Source: Candidatus Nanopelagicales bacterium (lineage in GTDB: Bacteria; Actinomycetota; Actinomycetes; S36-B12). Taken from it: DNA of 41,009 nucleotides. The translations under genes and the position numbers were made by a program. The notes beneath the pieces were generated by a model. It worked only from the letters and a program-made list of their open reading frames with translations, made no database searches and was not told where the DNA came from. This document shows positions 22,080 through 30,987 of the stretch, in pieces (position 1 is the stretch's first letter; each line of letters begins with the position of its first letter). The DNA lies in contig JAFMHB010000002.1 in the NCBI GenBank assembly GCA_017854795.1, positions 1,896-42,904 on the forward strand. Direction: 5' to 3'.

Positions 22080-24779
22080 ATGATCACATCCGGTGATTCA
22101 CAAACGTTGAATCTTGCTCTCGCGCAAGTTAGTCATACGGCTCCTCTGGACGACTTGACCCACTCACTTGGATCGAATCTTGACAGTGGTCTTACTTATG
22201 AAGTCGCGGCAGAGCGGCTCGAAGAACATGGCCCGAACTTTCTTCCATCAACTCGACGACAAGGGCCGCTACTGCGCCTGTTGGCTCAGTTCCACAGCCC
22301 GCTTATTTATGTCCTGATCGTGGCAATGCTTATCACTCTCGCAATTGGACACGTGATTGATGCAGCAGTTATTGCTGGTGTCGTTCTGATTAATGCGTTA
22401 GTTGGATTCATTCAAGAGCGGCGGGCGGGGGAAGCATTGAAAGCACTAGCCACGGTTGTGAGGTCTGGTGCCACTGTTGTGCGTTCGGGTGAAAGGTACA
22501 GGGTCGATTCCCAGGAATTAGTTCCTGGTGACCTTGTCATTGTTGAAGCCGGTGACAAGGTGCCCGCAGACTTACGCCTCACGAGATCCCAGGAACTGCG
22601 GACAGATGAATCAGCGCTGACCGGTGAGTCCATGTCCGTCAGTAAGGCAACTGGCGATTTAGAAGTGAATACCGCGCTGGGTGATCGAGCCAACATGGCA
22701 TTTTGCGGGACTTTGGTGATTCGAGGATTCGGGCATGGTCTTGTTGTCGCCACAGGAATCGACACAGAGATAGGGCGTATTCACCAACTGACAGATGAAG
22801 CCGAGGGAGTTGTCACACCACTCACGAAACGACTTACCTCCTTTAGCAAGTGGCTCACGATCGTGATTTTGTTTTTGGCAGCCGTGACGATATTGGTGGG
22901 AGTGCTTCGAGGCGAGACTCTGGCAGACATGATCACGGCAGCGGTAGCCCTTGCTGTTGGTGCGATTCCCGAGGGACTTCCGGCCGCACTCACCATTACT
23001 TTGGCGATTGGAGCCTCGCGCATGGCGCGGAGGAATGCGATCATCCGGAAACTCCCTGCAGCTGAGACTCTGGGGAGCACGACGGTTATCTGTACCGACA
23101 AGACCGGAACTTTGACCCAGAACCGAATGGTTGTTCAATACGTGTTTGCCCATGGACGCGTTCATCCTGTTCACGATTCAGAGTTGGATCACGTGAAACC
23201 GTGCTTGATAGCTGGAGCCTTATGCAATAACGCCTCCATTGACTTTGATGAGATGGGGCAACCGGCTGGTATCGGAGACCCAACTGAGGTCGCCCTTCTC
23301 GTTGCGGCTCAAGGAGTGGCAACGGGAGAGGGGTTGGAGCAATCACACGGCATTCGAATTGACGAACTTCCATTCACTTCGGAGTCGCGCCTTATGGCGA
23401 CCCTTCATGTGGTGCCCGATGGAAAGAAGAATCTCCTGGTGGTGAAAGGGGCGGCAGAGGCAGTACTTGATTTGTGTGAAAGTCAGCGCGGCGAGACAGG
23501 AGATGCGGAACCACTCAACAGGCTTGCTGTGGAGTCGCAAGTTGCAGCCTTTGGGGAAGACGCGCTGCGCGTACTTGCATTTGCCAGCTGCCAAGTGCCC
23601 CGAGACTGGAGATTCGTTTCCGGAGATCTTGGCGATCACCCGATGACATTTTTAGGGTTGCAGGCCATGTCTGATCCACCAAGGCCAGAGGCGATTCGGG
23701 CAATTGCAGCCTGCCATACAGCGGGAATTGAAGTGAAGATGATTACAGGTGATCACGCCAGGACAGCGAGTGCAATCGCGAAACGCATGGGCCTAATCGA
23801 CGTTACAGAAAACAATTGCGTTGTCATGACGGGCGAGCAACTTGCGCAACTGGGGTCATCAGTTTCCTCCACCCAGTTAGAAAATGTTGAGGTGTTCGCA
23901 AGAGTTTCCGCTGAGCAAAAACTTCTCATTGTTCGCACGTTGCAGGCAGGGGATCATGTTGTTGCGATGACGGGAGACGGGATAAATGATGCTCCGGCAC
24001 TAAGGCAGGCAGATATTGGTATTGCAATGGGTTTTGGTGGAACGGAGGTGGCCAAGGAGGCATCCGACATGGTGCTCACCGACGACAACTTCGCCACCAT
24101 TGAGGCAGCGATCGAGGAGGGTCGCAGCATTTTTGACAATCTCACCAAGTTCTTGGCGTGGACATTGCCGACGAATATGGGGGAGGGACTGGTAGTACTT
24201 GCCGCGATTGCTGCGGGTGTTGCCCTCCCGATACTTCCGGTGCAGATCCTGTGGATCAACATGACCACGGCAGTCCTGCTCGGGCTTATGTTGGCATTTG
24301 AACCAGCGGAACTGGACATCATGGATCGTCCACCTCGGCGTCCGAATAGAGCAATTCTTACCGCGGAACTCATTCGCCGAATCGTTATGGCGGGCGCCAT
24401 CATGTTGGTGGGAACATTTGTACTTTTTGAATGGTCCCTCAATCAGGGATCTGATTTAGACCAAGCGCGTACGGTCACCGTAAATGCGTTTGTAGCAATG
24501 GAAATTGGTTATCTCTTCAATTGCCGGGCCTTGAAGAGACCTGTCGTAGCCGTGGGACTTTTCAGTAATCGGCTATTGATTATTGGAGTGTTCAGCATGG
24601 TGGCCTTGCAAATCGCTTATACCTACCTGCCTGCAATGAACTATGTATTCCAATCCTCCGCACTTTCATGGCAGCAGTGGATGGTCATTCTGGTACTGGG
24701 ATTCGCCGTTTATCTCATCGTTGAAATTGAGAAATGGATTACCTCCCTTGCCTCTCGACCCACGCGAGTGAGTAGGTAG
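22080..24779 (+). CDS. P2-type cation-transporting ATPase
   Basis: An 899-residue P-type ATPase with the SERCA/PMR-like layout: N-terminal cation-ATPase domain (DDLTHSLGSNLDSGLTYEVAAERL), actuator motif TGES (~181-184), phosphorylation site DKTGTLT (Asp ~340), a nucleotide domain, hinge MTGDGINDAPAL (~630-641) and ten predicted helices. M4 has AIPEGLPAALTITLA, the Glu-containing ion site I of Ca2+-type pumps. M6 has WINMTTAVLLGLMLAFEP where Ca2+ pumps have WINLVTDG, so the site II Asp is not conserved and the ion may be Ca2+, Mn2+, Na+ or another cation. ATG 22080 follows GGGGAGGT at 22066-22074; GTG 22077 is the alternative. Confidence 0.94.
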   Translation: MITSGDSQTLNLALAQVSHTAPLDDLTHSLGSNLDSGLTYEVAAERLEEHGPNFLPSTRRQGPLLRLLAQFHSPLIYVLIVAMLITLAIGHVIDAAVIAGVVLINALVGFIQERRAGEALKALATVVRSGATVVRSGERYRVDSQELVPGDLVIVEAGDKVPADLRLTRSQELRTDESALTGESMSVSKATGDLEVNTALGDRANMAFCGTLVIRGFGHGLVVATGIDTEIGRIHQLTDEAEGVVTPLTKRLTSFSKWLTIVILFLAAVTILVGVLRGETLADMITAAVALAVGAIPEGLPAALTITLAIGASRMARRNAIIRKLPAAETLGSTTVICTDKTGTLTQNRMVVQYVFAHGRVHPVHDSELDHVKPCLIAGALCNNASIDFDEMGQPAGIGDPTEVALLVAAQGVATGEGLEQSHGIRIDELPFTSESRLMATLHVVPDGKKNLLVVKGAAEAVLDLCESQRGETGDAEPLNRLAVESQVAAFGEDALRVLAFASCQVPRDWRFVSGDLGDHPMTFLGLQAMSDPPRPEAIRAIAACHTAGIEVKMITGDHARTASAIAKRMGLIDVTENNCVVMTGEQLAQLGSSVSSTQLENVEVFARVSAEQKLLIVRTLQAGDHVVAMTGDGINDAPALRQADIGIAMGFGGTEVAKEASDMVLTDDNFATIEAAIEEGRSIFDNLTKFLAWTLPTNMGEGLVVLAAIAAGVALPILPVQILWINMTTAVLLGLMLAFEPAELDIMDRPPRRPNRAILTAELIRRIVMAGAIMLVGTFVLFEWSLNQGSDLDQARTVTVNAFVAMEIGYLFNCRALKRPVVAVGLFSNRLLIIGVFSMVALQIAYTYLPAMNYVFQSSALSWQQWMVILVLGFAVYLIVEIEKWITSLASRPTRVSR

Positions 24780-24794
24780 AGAGATCTACAAAAG

Positions 24795-24867
24795 TGCGCC
24801 CGGAGGGACTCGAACCCCCAACCGACCGGGTAGAAACCGATTGCTCTATCCATTGAGCTACGGGCGC
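24795..24867 (-). tRNA. tRNA-Arg (anticodon TCT)
   Basis: On the minus strand: acceptor GCGCCCG/CGGGCGC with discriminator A, D arm TAGCTCAATGGATAGAGCA, anticodon stem ATCGG/CCGGT holding loop TTTCTAC (anticodon TCT), and T arm GGGGGTTCGAGTCCCTC. All arms pair. CCA is not encoded. It reads AGA/AGG arginine codons. Confidence 0.97.
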
Positions 24868-24958
24868 ATGCCCTCACGGGCGGTGTGTCGAGGCGTAAGT
24901 ATTGCAAGGGGCGCGATCACTGTGTTGACCGGCTTAGTCCACGAATTGATCTTTTTGG

Positions 24959-25360
24959 TCACTTGGCGCCTGACCGCTTCCTCAAAGTGGCAAAGGCCCT
25001 GGTGGACCATAGAGCCCAAATAACAAGTAGAGGCTGGAAGAGTAATCGCACAAGGCGCGCTGAATCGCTATCGAGTCCGAATGCGTCTCGGCCCTCGAAA
25101 TATTGCCACAGGTTCCCTGGAAAAATTATGATGAAAAATGCTGCTGTTACCCATCCAATATTTGGCAACCATTTTTTTGGCGAAAAAATGAGAGCCAGTC
25201 CGAGTGCGAGTTCAACGACACCGGAGAGCAGAACAACCAATTCCGGAGCGGGCATCCATGGTGGTACCTGGGCGAGAAATTCATCGGCTGAAAAAAAGTG
25301 CCCGAACGAAGCAAAGAGAAGAAATAGCCCTAATGTGTAGCGACCAGCTGTTATGAGCAT
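24959..25360 (-). CDS. DoxX-family membrane protein
   Basis: A 133-residue protein with four hydrophobic segments and the DoxX layout: RYTLGLFLLFASFGHFF, VVLLSGVVELALGLALIF (the Gly-x-x-Glu helix), WVTAAFFIIIFPGNLWQYFEG, and a last helix. The family is linked to quinone- or thiol-related redox processes at the membrane, but the biochemical role is not defined. It is a single gene read towards tRNA-Arg. Confidence 0.88.
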   Translation of the reverse strand: MLITAGRYTLGLFLLFASFGHFFSADEFLAQVPPWMPAPELVVLLSGVVELALGLALIFSPKKWLPNIGWVTAAFFIIIFPGNLWQYFEGRDAFGLDSDSARLVRLLFQPLLVIWALWSTRAFATLRKRSGAK

Positions 25361-25514
25361 TCGTACATTCTTTCATTACTGAGTTTCCACATATTGCTCC
25401 TGCGTTGTCTCACGTCCACAACTCGCATATATGGGTGTTTCCGAATAGAAATTTGCTTGATTCTATCCAGTAATCGCACTGATGAAGGTGCCCCAAGGAA
25501 AGTTGAGGTAAGTG

Positions 25515-26042
25515 ATGAACGACATAACACTCGAAGTTGTAGGGAATCTGGTTAACGACGTTGAATTACGATTCACGCCCTCCGGTGAAGCGGTTGCTTC
25601 ATTCCGGGTTGCGAGTACGACTCGTCGCTTTGATCGGGCTAACGAACGGTGGGTTGATGGGGATACTCATTACTTCACGGTGAGCTGCTGGCGGCAAATG
25701 GCACACAATGTCGCGTCGAGTTTGATGAAGGGAATGCCGGTGGTCGTCACCGGCCGGATGCGTAGCCGTGAGCATGAGAAGGTCTGCGGCGATCACACCC
25801 ACATGATGCGTTATGTGGATATCGAGGCCATTGCCGTTGGAGCAGACCTTGCTCGTGGCACTTCGGTCTTCACCAAGACGCGCAAAGACTCGGTGGTGGA
25901 AAGCGAGCGTCGCATGTTGGCGGACGCATTAGGGCAAGACACCGTCGACTATCTCGATCGAATCGGGATTGAGGGTGAGCAAGATGAAAATGCGAACGAA
26001 ATCATTGACATCGAGACGGGAGAAATAGTCGGCGTTGGGTGA
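25515..26042 (+). CDS. ssb: Single-stranded DNA-binding protein, variant tail
   Basis: A 175-residue protein with an N-terminal OB-fold of SSB type (ITLEVVGNLVNDVELRFTPSGEAVASFRVASTTR...HYFTVSCWRQMAHNVASSLMKGMPVVVTGRMRSR...). ATG 25515 has GAGGT at 25505-25509; GTG 25512 is an alternative. It lacks the glycine-rich linker and acidic DDDIPF tip by which housekeeping SSB recruits partners, ending instead in EIIDIETGEIVGVG. It is also not next to rpsF/rplI. It therefore resembles the second SSB of actinobacteria (used, for example, in recombination or competence-like processes) rather than the essential one. It lies 39 bp upstream of ettA. Confidence 0.92.
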   Translation: MNDITLEVVGNLVNDVELRFTPSGEAVASFRVASTTRRFDRANERWVDGDTHYFTVSCWRQMAHNVASSLMKGMPVVVTGRMRSREHEKVCGDHTHMMRYVDIEAIAVGADLARGTSVFTKTRKDSVVESERRMLADALGQDTVDYLDRIGIEGEQDENANEIIDIETGEIVGVG

Positions 26043-26081
26043 TGCAGCCGGGGCATCGGAGCCACACTAGGCTTCGATGCC

Positions 26082-27779
26082 ATGGCTGAATTCATTTATA
26101 CATTGCAAAAAGCACGTAAAGCTCACGGCGACAAGGTCGTCTTGGACAACGTAACCCTCTCATTCCTACCCGGTGCGAAAATTGGTGTTGTTGGTCCCAA
26201 TGGCTCGGGTAAATCAAGTCTGTTGAAGATCATGGCAGGCCTCGACGAAGTGTCCAATGGAGAAGCGAAACTCCATGAGGGCTTCACCGTCGGGATTCTT
26301 ATGCAGGAGCCCAACCTTGATGAGACCAAGTCCGTACTTGAAAACGTGCAAGAAGGTGTCGCTGAGACTAAAGGAATGGTTGATCGGTTTAACCAAATTT
26401 CCGTTGAACTCTCTGAGCCTGATGCAGATTACGACGTCCTTCTAGCAGAGATGGGCAAACTCCAGGAAGAGATTGATCACCGCAATGCATGGGATCTCGA
26501 CAACCAACTTGAGCAGGCAATGGATGCGCTGCGTTGCCCTCCTGCCGATTCCGAGATTTCAGTTCTCTCTGGTGGTGAGAGGCGAAGAGTTGCACTCTGC
26601 AAGTTGCTGTTGCAGCAGCCTGATCTACTGCTACTCGACGAACCAACCAACCACCTCGATGCCGAGAGTGTTCAATGGCTTGAGCAACACTTAGAAAAAT
26701 ACCCAGGCACCGTCATCGCGATTACCCACGATAGGTACTTCCTCGACAACGTTGCCCAGTGGATCTTGGAACTTGATCGCGGTCGTGCCTACCCGTATGA
26801 AGGTAACTACTCAACCTACCTGGAAACGAAGTCCGCCCGACTCAAAGTTGAAGGCCAAAAAGACTTGAAGCTTCAGAAGCGGCTGACCGACGAACTCGAG
26901 TGGGTTCGATCAAATGCGAAGGCGCGCCAAACAAAGTCGCGTTCACGGCTGGATCGTTATGAGGAAATGGCCTCGGAGGCTGAAAAGACCCGCAAGTTTG
27001 ACATGGAAGAAATTCAAATCCCACCAGGTCCACGACTCGGGTCAGTTGTTGTTGAAGCCAAGGGTCTCACCAAGGGTTTTGATGATCGCATGCTGATAGA
27101 CAATCTTTCCTTCACATTGCCTCGTAACGGCATTGTTGGTGTGATCGGTCCCAACGGCGTGGGGAAAACAACGTTGTTCAACATGATCGTTGCTGCAGCC
27201 GAGGGGGATACATCGAACAAGGACACCTTGCCTACTTCGGGCGAGCTCAAGGTCGGCGAGACCGTGAAATTGTCCTATGTGGATCAGAGTCGCTCAGGTC
27301 TTGACCCAACCAAGAACGTTTGGGAAGTCGTCTCAGATGGTTTGGATTGGATAAAGGTTGGCAACGTCGAAATGCCCTCGCGTGCCTATGTCTCAGTTTT
27401 TGGTTTTAAAGGTCCAGATCAGCAAAAACAAGCAAAGGTCCTCTCTGGTGGTGAAAGAAACCGCTTGAACTTGGCACTGACATTGAAAATGGGCGGAAAC
27501 CTGTTGCTCCTAGACGAACCCACAAATGACCTTGACGTTGAAACGCTGGGCTCACTTGAAAAAGCATTGCTCGAGTTCCCCGGTTGCGCGGTGATTACCT
27601 CCCATGATCGCTGGTTCTTGGACAGGATTGCGACGCACATTCTGGCTTACGAAGGTGACTCGCAGTGGTTCTGGTACGAAGGAAACTTCGAAGGCTACGA
27701 AAAGAACAAGATTGAACGCTTGGGCGAGGAAGCAGCTCGACCGACCCGCGCGACCTACCGCAAACTGACTCGCGATTAA
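26082..27779 (+). CDS. ettA: Energy-dependent translational throttle protein EttA (ABC-F)
   Basis: A 565-residue ABC-F ATPase with two nucleotide-binding domains and no membrane part. First domain: Walker A GPNGSGKSS near residue 40, signature LSGGERRRVALC, Walker B LLLLDEPTNHLD. The linker/P-site tRNA-interacting region follows (EWVRSNAKARQTKSRSRLDRYEEM). Second domain: GPNGVGKTT, LSGGERNRLNLA, LLLLDEPTNDLD. It ends with the EttA-type WFWYEGNFEGYEKNKIERLGEEA. Length and tail match EttA, which binds the ribosomal E site and gates early elongation according to ADP/ATP. It is followed closely by a thioesterase gene. Confidence 0.97.
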   Translation: MAEFIYTLQKARKAHGDKVVLDNVTLSFLPGAKIGVVGPNGSGKSSLLKIMAGLDEVSNGEAKLHEGFTVGILMQEPNLDETKSVLENVQEGVAETKGMVDRFNQISVELSEPDADYDVLLAEMGKLQEEIDHRNAWDLDNQLEQAMDALRCPPADSEISVLSGGERRRVALCKLLLQQPDLLLLDEPTNHLDAESVQWLEQHLEKYPGTVIAITHDRYFLDNVAQWILELDRGRAYPYEGNYSTYLETKSARLKVEGQKDLKLQKRLTDELEWVRSNAKARQTKSRSRLDRYEEMASEAEKTRKFDMEEIQIPPGPRLGSVVVEAKGLTKGFDDRMLIDNLSFTLPRNGIVGVIGPNGVGKTTLFNMIVAAAEGDTSNKDTLPTSGELKVGETVKLSYVDQSRSGLDPTKNVWEVVSDGLDWIKVGNVEMPSRAYVSVFGFKGPDQQKQAKVLSGGERNRLNLALTLKMGGNLLLLDEPTNDLDVETLGSLEKALLEFPGCAVITSHDRWFLDRIATHILAYEGDSQWFWYEGNFEGYEKNKIERLGEEAARPTRATYRKLTRD

Positions 27780-27787
27780 CCGGAATC

Positions 27788-28186
27788 ATGACCGTTCTCA
27801 TAACGCAGGTTCATTCTCGCTATAGCGATCTTGACCCCCAGGGGCATGTGAACAATGTTGTTTTTCTTGATTACCTTCAAGAAGCTCGGATTCGCGTATT
27901 CCTACAAGTTGATTACGCTGAAATTATGACGGTAAGTCAAGTAATGGTCCACCAATCGATTGATTTCCGGCATCCAATTTTCTATTCGACGGAGCCGCTC
28001 ACCATCGAAACGTGGGTGAGTTCGGTAGGTAATACTTCCTACCGAATGAAATATAGAATCATAAGTGCAGCCGGAGTACTTGCTGCGGAAGCAGAAAGTG
28101 TCATGGTGTGCTTTGATAATGACAAGGCAGTTCCCATTCCCGACACATTACGCAGTGCTCTACAGAGCATTCTTGAAGTGGAGTAA
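27788..28186 (+). CDS. Acyl-CoA thioesterase (4HBT hotdog fold)
   Basis: A 132-residue single-hotdog thioesterase of the 4-hydroxybenzoyl-CoA type. The N-terminal signature RYSDLDPQGHVNNVVFLDYLQEARI contains the catalytic Asp and the GHVNN turn. The central strands (IDFRHPIFYSTEPLTIETWVSSVG) follow the family pattern. Substrate unknown, probably an acyl-CoA. It starts 8 bp after ettA and ends 3 bp before the next gene, so the three are probably one operon, an arrangement familiar in actinobacteria. Confidence 0.94.
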   Translation: MTVLITQVHSRYSDLDPQGHVNNVVFLDYLQEARIRVFLQVDYAEIMTVSQVMVHQSIDFRHPIFYSTEPLTIETWVSSVGNTSYRMKYRIISAAGVLAAEAESVMVCFDNDKAVPIPDTLRSALQSILEVE

Positions 28187-28189
28187 TTC

Positions 28190-28840
28190 GTGCAGGTCAC
28201 ACTTGGTGCAACGGAATTGCGCACCCTGATCTCGATTCTTGAAAAAGAAATAGAGTGGAATTCCAGTATTGCCGTTCGCGTTGTCACCTCCCCGAGTGCT
28301 GTGGCTTTCTACGCGGCTATTCCTCTAAATCTGCACGCATTCATCGCGATGCCCGCAAAAATTGGTGCGGGGGCGCCGTGTGACGTCATTACCAGCGGCC
28401 GCGATGTTGTGGCGCTCCTATCCAATTCATCAGGGTTAATTGATCTTGATTCCCTCGAACCATTAGTGGGAGGTGACGGCACATCTCTTTCGGAGTTACC
28501 TCCGTCAACCGGATGGCAAATACCCATTCATGCAGTTGCAAGCGATGTGATCCCGATTATCAATGAAGCGGCGAGCGAATTCGATCGCCGAAGTGTTGGC
28601 CTAGGAGAACGCGGTAAAGCCGACCTAGCGGAGGAAATTTGGAACCGCCCAGGTTGGGGTGGGCTCCCCGTAAAAGTGCTTTACGCCGCTCAACGATTGA
28701 ACTTGATCTGGGATGAACCAATTAAAATCTCAGCCGCGACCTGCGGTCCATGGAAAAGACTGAGTACCCCTCGGGGACAGGTACTCCTCCTTGCTGAAGG
28801 ACCCGCAACCCGAACCCGAATGCGCTTAATCAAATCCTGA
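28190..28840 (+). CDS. Hypothetical protein following the thioesterase
   Basis: A 216-residue soluble protein with no signal peptide or membrane helix, GTG start at 28190. It begins VTLGATELRTLISILEKEIEWNSSIAVRV. The C-terminal half is better marked: GLGERGKADLAEEIWNRPGWGGLPVKVLYAAQRLNL, then CGPWKRLSTPRGQVLLL. I do not recognise a named family, though proteins of this kind follow the ettA-thioesterase pair in other actinobacteria as far as I recall. The 3-bp gap to the thioesterase indicates translational coupling. Function unknown. Confidence 0.75.
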   Translation: MQVTLGATELRTLISILEKEIEWNSSIAVRVVTSPSAVAFYAAIPLNLHAFIAMPAKIGAGAPCDVITSGRDVVALLSNSSGLIDLDSLEPLVGGDGTSLSELPPSTGWQIPIHAVASDVIPIINEAASEFDRRSVGLGERGKADLAEEIWNRPGWGGLPVKVLYAAQRLNLIWDEPIKISAATCGPWKRLSTPRGQVLLLAEGPATRTRMRLIKS

Positions 28841-28864
28841 CAAGTGCGTTCCTGAGATCCTGAA

Positions 28865-30556
28865 CTAGCCGCGCACCCACACGCAAGTCTCTGGACCAAT
28901 GACTAGGTGTTCACCGTCGCCTGAATCAACAACGGCTACCTCAGGGCCTGAAGCAACTAGTACATCGGTTCCGAAAATCTGTGGGACTTTCCACATGCCA
29001 TCGTCAGTGTTCATGATGCAGGTGAGTGGCTGAGTCGGGTGCGGCCTGCGGTAGGCGAGAACTGAGTCATTGGCAATTGTGAACTCGTCCATACGCCATT
29101 CAAGTTCACCGTCACCGGTAGCGGGCTCCTCGCGCCTCTTCGCGAGTGCATCACGATAAAAGTTCAAAGTAGTGTCGCCAGATTCTTGGGCCTGGACACT
29201 TAAATTTTGCCAGGAGTCCGGCTGAGGAAGCCACGAATTTTCACCCGGGCCGAAACCATAGGAAGGGATATCGCCCGACCAAGGAATGGGGACCCGACAA
29301 CCATCTCTTCCGAGTTCCTTACCTTGTGTCCGGAACCACACGGGGTCTTGACGTGCATCACCCGGAAGGTCAAGGACTTCTGGCAAACCAAGTTCTTCAC
29401 CTTGATACAAATATGTGGAGCCGGGAAGCCCAAGGGTGAAAAGGGTCGCGGCGCGCGCGCGAGACAAACCACGATCGGCGTTTTCCGGCGTTGGCATGAT
29501 CGTTGGGTGCTCACTTTGTCCAGGAGCCAACCGGGTGGCATGTCGAACAATGTCATGATTTGAGAGAACCCAAGTGGCTGGAGCACTTACCAACTTGTGA
29601 TTGAGCAAGGTGGCATCGACTGAAGTCTTAAGTTTGGCCGCATCGAATCCAGCGCGCAAATAGTCAAAATTAAATGAGGTATGAAGTTCATCGGGGCGCT
29701 GATACAGGGCAAGCCGTTCAGGGGAAGGAGCAGAGGTTTCACCACAAAATACTCGCGGTGGGTCATAACTGTCCGCGAGCTTGCGCCAACTGCGGTACAC
29801 CTCGTGCACACCGTCTTGATCCCAGAACGGAGTCAAGATTGGTTCGCCGAGGAGTTCTTGTTCCGGAATTGAGTCGTAATTAATGTCCGGGAAACTCTGA
29901 TCTTTGATCAAGCCGTGAGCCACGTCAATTCGAAATCCATCAATTCCAAGGTCGAACCAAAATCTCAGGATATCTTCGAATTCAGCGCGGACTTCGGGGT
30001 TTTCCCAATTGACATCAGGTTGTGAGGAGTCAAAAATGTGTAGGTACCAATATTTGGTTTTCTCCCCGTTCGCTAAGACGAGTGGTGACCAGGCATCACC
30101 ATGAAAAACGCTCTGCCAATTTGTGGGTGGCAACTCGTGATTACTGCCCTTGCCCTCCTTAATGACATAACGATCCCAAGCCGGTGAACCCGGTTCTGAT
30201 CGGAGAACCTCTTGGAACCAAGCGTGTTCGCTGCTCGTGTGGTTCGGCACGATATCCATGAAGATTTTCATCCCCTTGGAGTGGGCTGCTGCGAGCAGAT
30301 CCTCAATGTCTGACACCTCGCCCAACCGTGGGTCAACAAGTCGGTAGTCCGCCACGTCGTAGCCGCCGTCAAGTAGAGGCGAGTCGTAGAAGGGCGAAAT
30401 CCAGATGGCGTCGACACCCAAGTTATCCAGGTAGTTCACCCTGTTGAGAATTCCGGGGATATCTCCTAGACCGTCGCCATCACTGTCGGAAAATGAGCGT
30501 GGGTAGACCTGGTAAATGACGGCATCGCGCCACCATTCATTTTTTCCGCTGGGCAC
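28865..30556 (-). CDS. Alpha-glucosidase (GH13, oligo-1,6-glucosidase-like)
   Basis: A 563-residue cytoplasmic GH13 enzyme. It starts WWRDAVIYQVYPRSFSDSDGDGLGDIPGI, with a GDG calcium-type loop. Conserved regions: DIVPNHTS (I), DGFRIDVAH with the nucleophile Asp near residue 205 (II), VFCGETSA with the acid-base Glu (III) and VLSNHDIVR (IV). The lack of a signal peptide points to breakdown of imported maltose, isomaltose or trehalose-type sugars; specificity is not readable. GTG start at 30556 lies 2 bp after the haemoglobin stop, so it is cotranscribed with the haemoglobin and MscS genes. Confidence 0.94.
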   Translation of the reverse strand: MPSGKNEWWRDAVIYQVYPRSFSDSDGDGLGDIPGILNRVNYLDNLGVDAIWISPFYDSPLLDGGYDVADYRLVDPRLGEVSDIEDLLAAAHSKGMKIFMDIVPNHTSSEHAWFQEVLRSEPGSPAWDRYVIKEGKGSNHELPPTNWQSVFHGDAWSPLVLANGEKTKYWYLHIFDSSQPDVNWENPEVRAEFEDILRFWFDLGIDGFRIDVAHGLIKDQSFPDINYDSIPEQELLGEPILTPFWDQDGVHEVYRSWRKLADSYDPPRVFCGETSAPSPERLALYQRPDELHTSFNFDYLRAGFDAAKLKTSVDATLLNHKLVSAPATWVLSNHDIVRHATRLAPGQSEHPTIMPTPENADRGLSRARAATLFTLGLPGSTYLYQGEELGLPEVLDLPGDARQDPVWFRTQGKELGRDGCRVPIPWSGDIPSYGFGPGENSWLPQPDSWQNLSVQAQESGDTTLNFYRDALAKRREEPATGDGELEWRMDEFTIANDSVLAYRRPHPTQPLTCIMNTDDGMWKVPQIFGTDVLVASGPEVAVVDSGDGEHLVIGPETCVWVRG

Positions 30557-30558
30557 GA

Positions 30559-30987
30559 CTAAGCCTCCGATAGTGGTATTGATCCCTGATTCCCGGGTGT
30601 TTCGTCAGGAACATTCTGCATGCCGTAAGCCGCAGATACTAAATACTTCCATAACTCTGATTCCAGCTTCGCATCCATCCCCTGATCGGCGATTGCCGCT
30701 GCCATTATGGCCAGCCAACGGTCACGCGCCTCCCCATCAATGTGGAACCCAATATGGCGCATTCGTAGGCGGGGGTGTCCGCGTTCTTCGCTGTAGGTCT
30801 CAGGGCCACCCCAATATTGCTCCAGGAATGAGCGCAGACGCCACTCGGCACCTTCCCAGTCATCACTCGGATACATTTTGCCGAGGATCGGATCGTTGGG
30901 GATCCGTTGATAGAAATTGTGAACCAGGCTAACAAAGAAATCATTCCCACCGAAACGTTCATAGGGTGTCAACTCAGGTTCTGTCAT
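30559..30987 (-). CDS. glbO: Group II truncated haemoglobin (trHbO)
   Basis: A 142-residue globin of the 2-on-2 fold. ATG 30987 (MTEPELTPYERFGG) is chosen because the upstream in-frame ATG at 31062 lies inside the MscS gene and adds a basic, non-globin tail. Key features: helix B with FYQRI, the CD region SDDWEGAEWRLRSFLEQYWGGP, the proximal His in HPRLRMRHIGFHI, and the group II Trp at G8 in ARDRWLAIM. It binds O2 with high affinity in known members and is linked to respiration or to nitrogen/peroxide chemistry. It overlaps the MscS gene by 14 bp. Confidence 0.95.
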   Translation of the reverse strand: MTEPELTPYERFGGNDFFVSLVHNFYQRIPNDPILGKMYPSDDWEGAEWRLRSFLEQYWGGPETYSEERGHPRLRMRHIGFHIDGEARDRWLAIMAAAIADQGMDAKLESELWKYLVSAAYGMQNVPDETPGNQGSIPLSEA

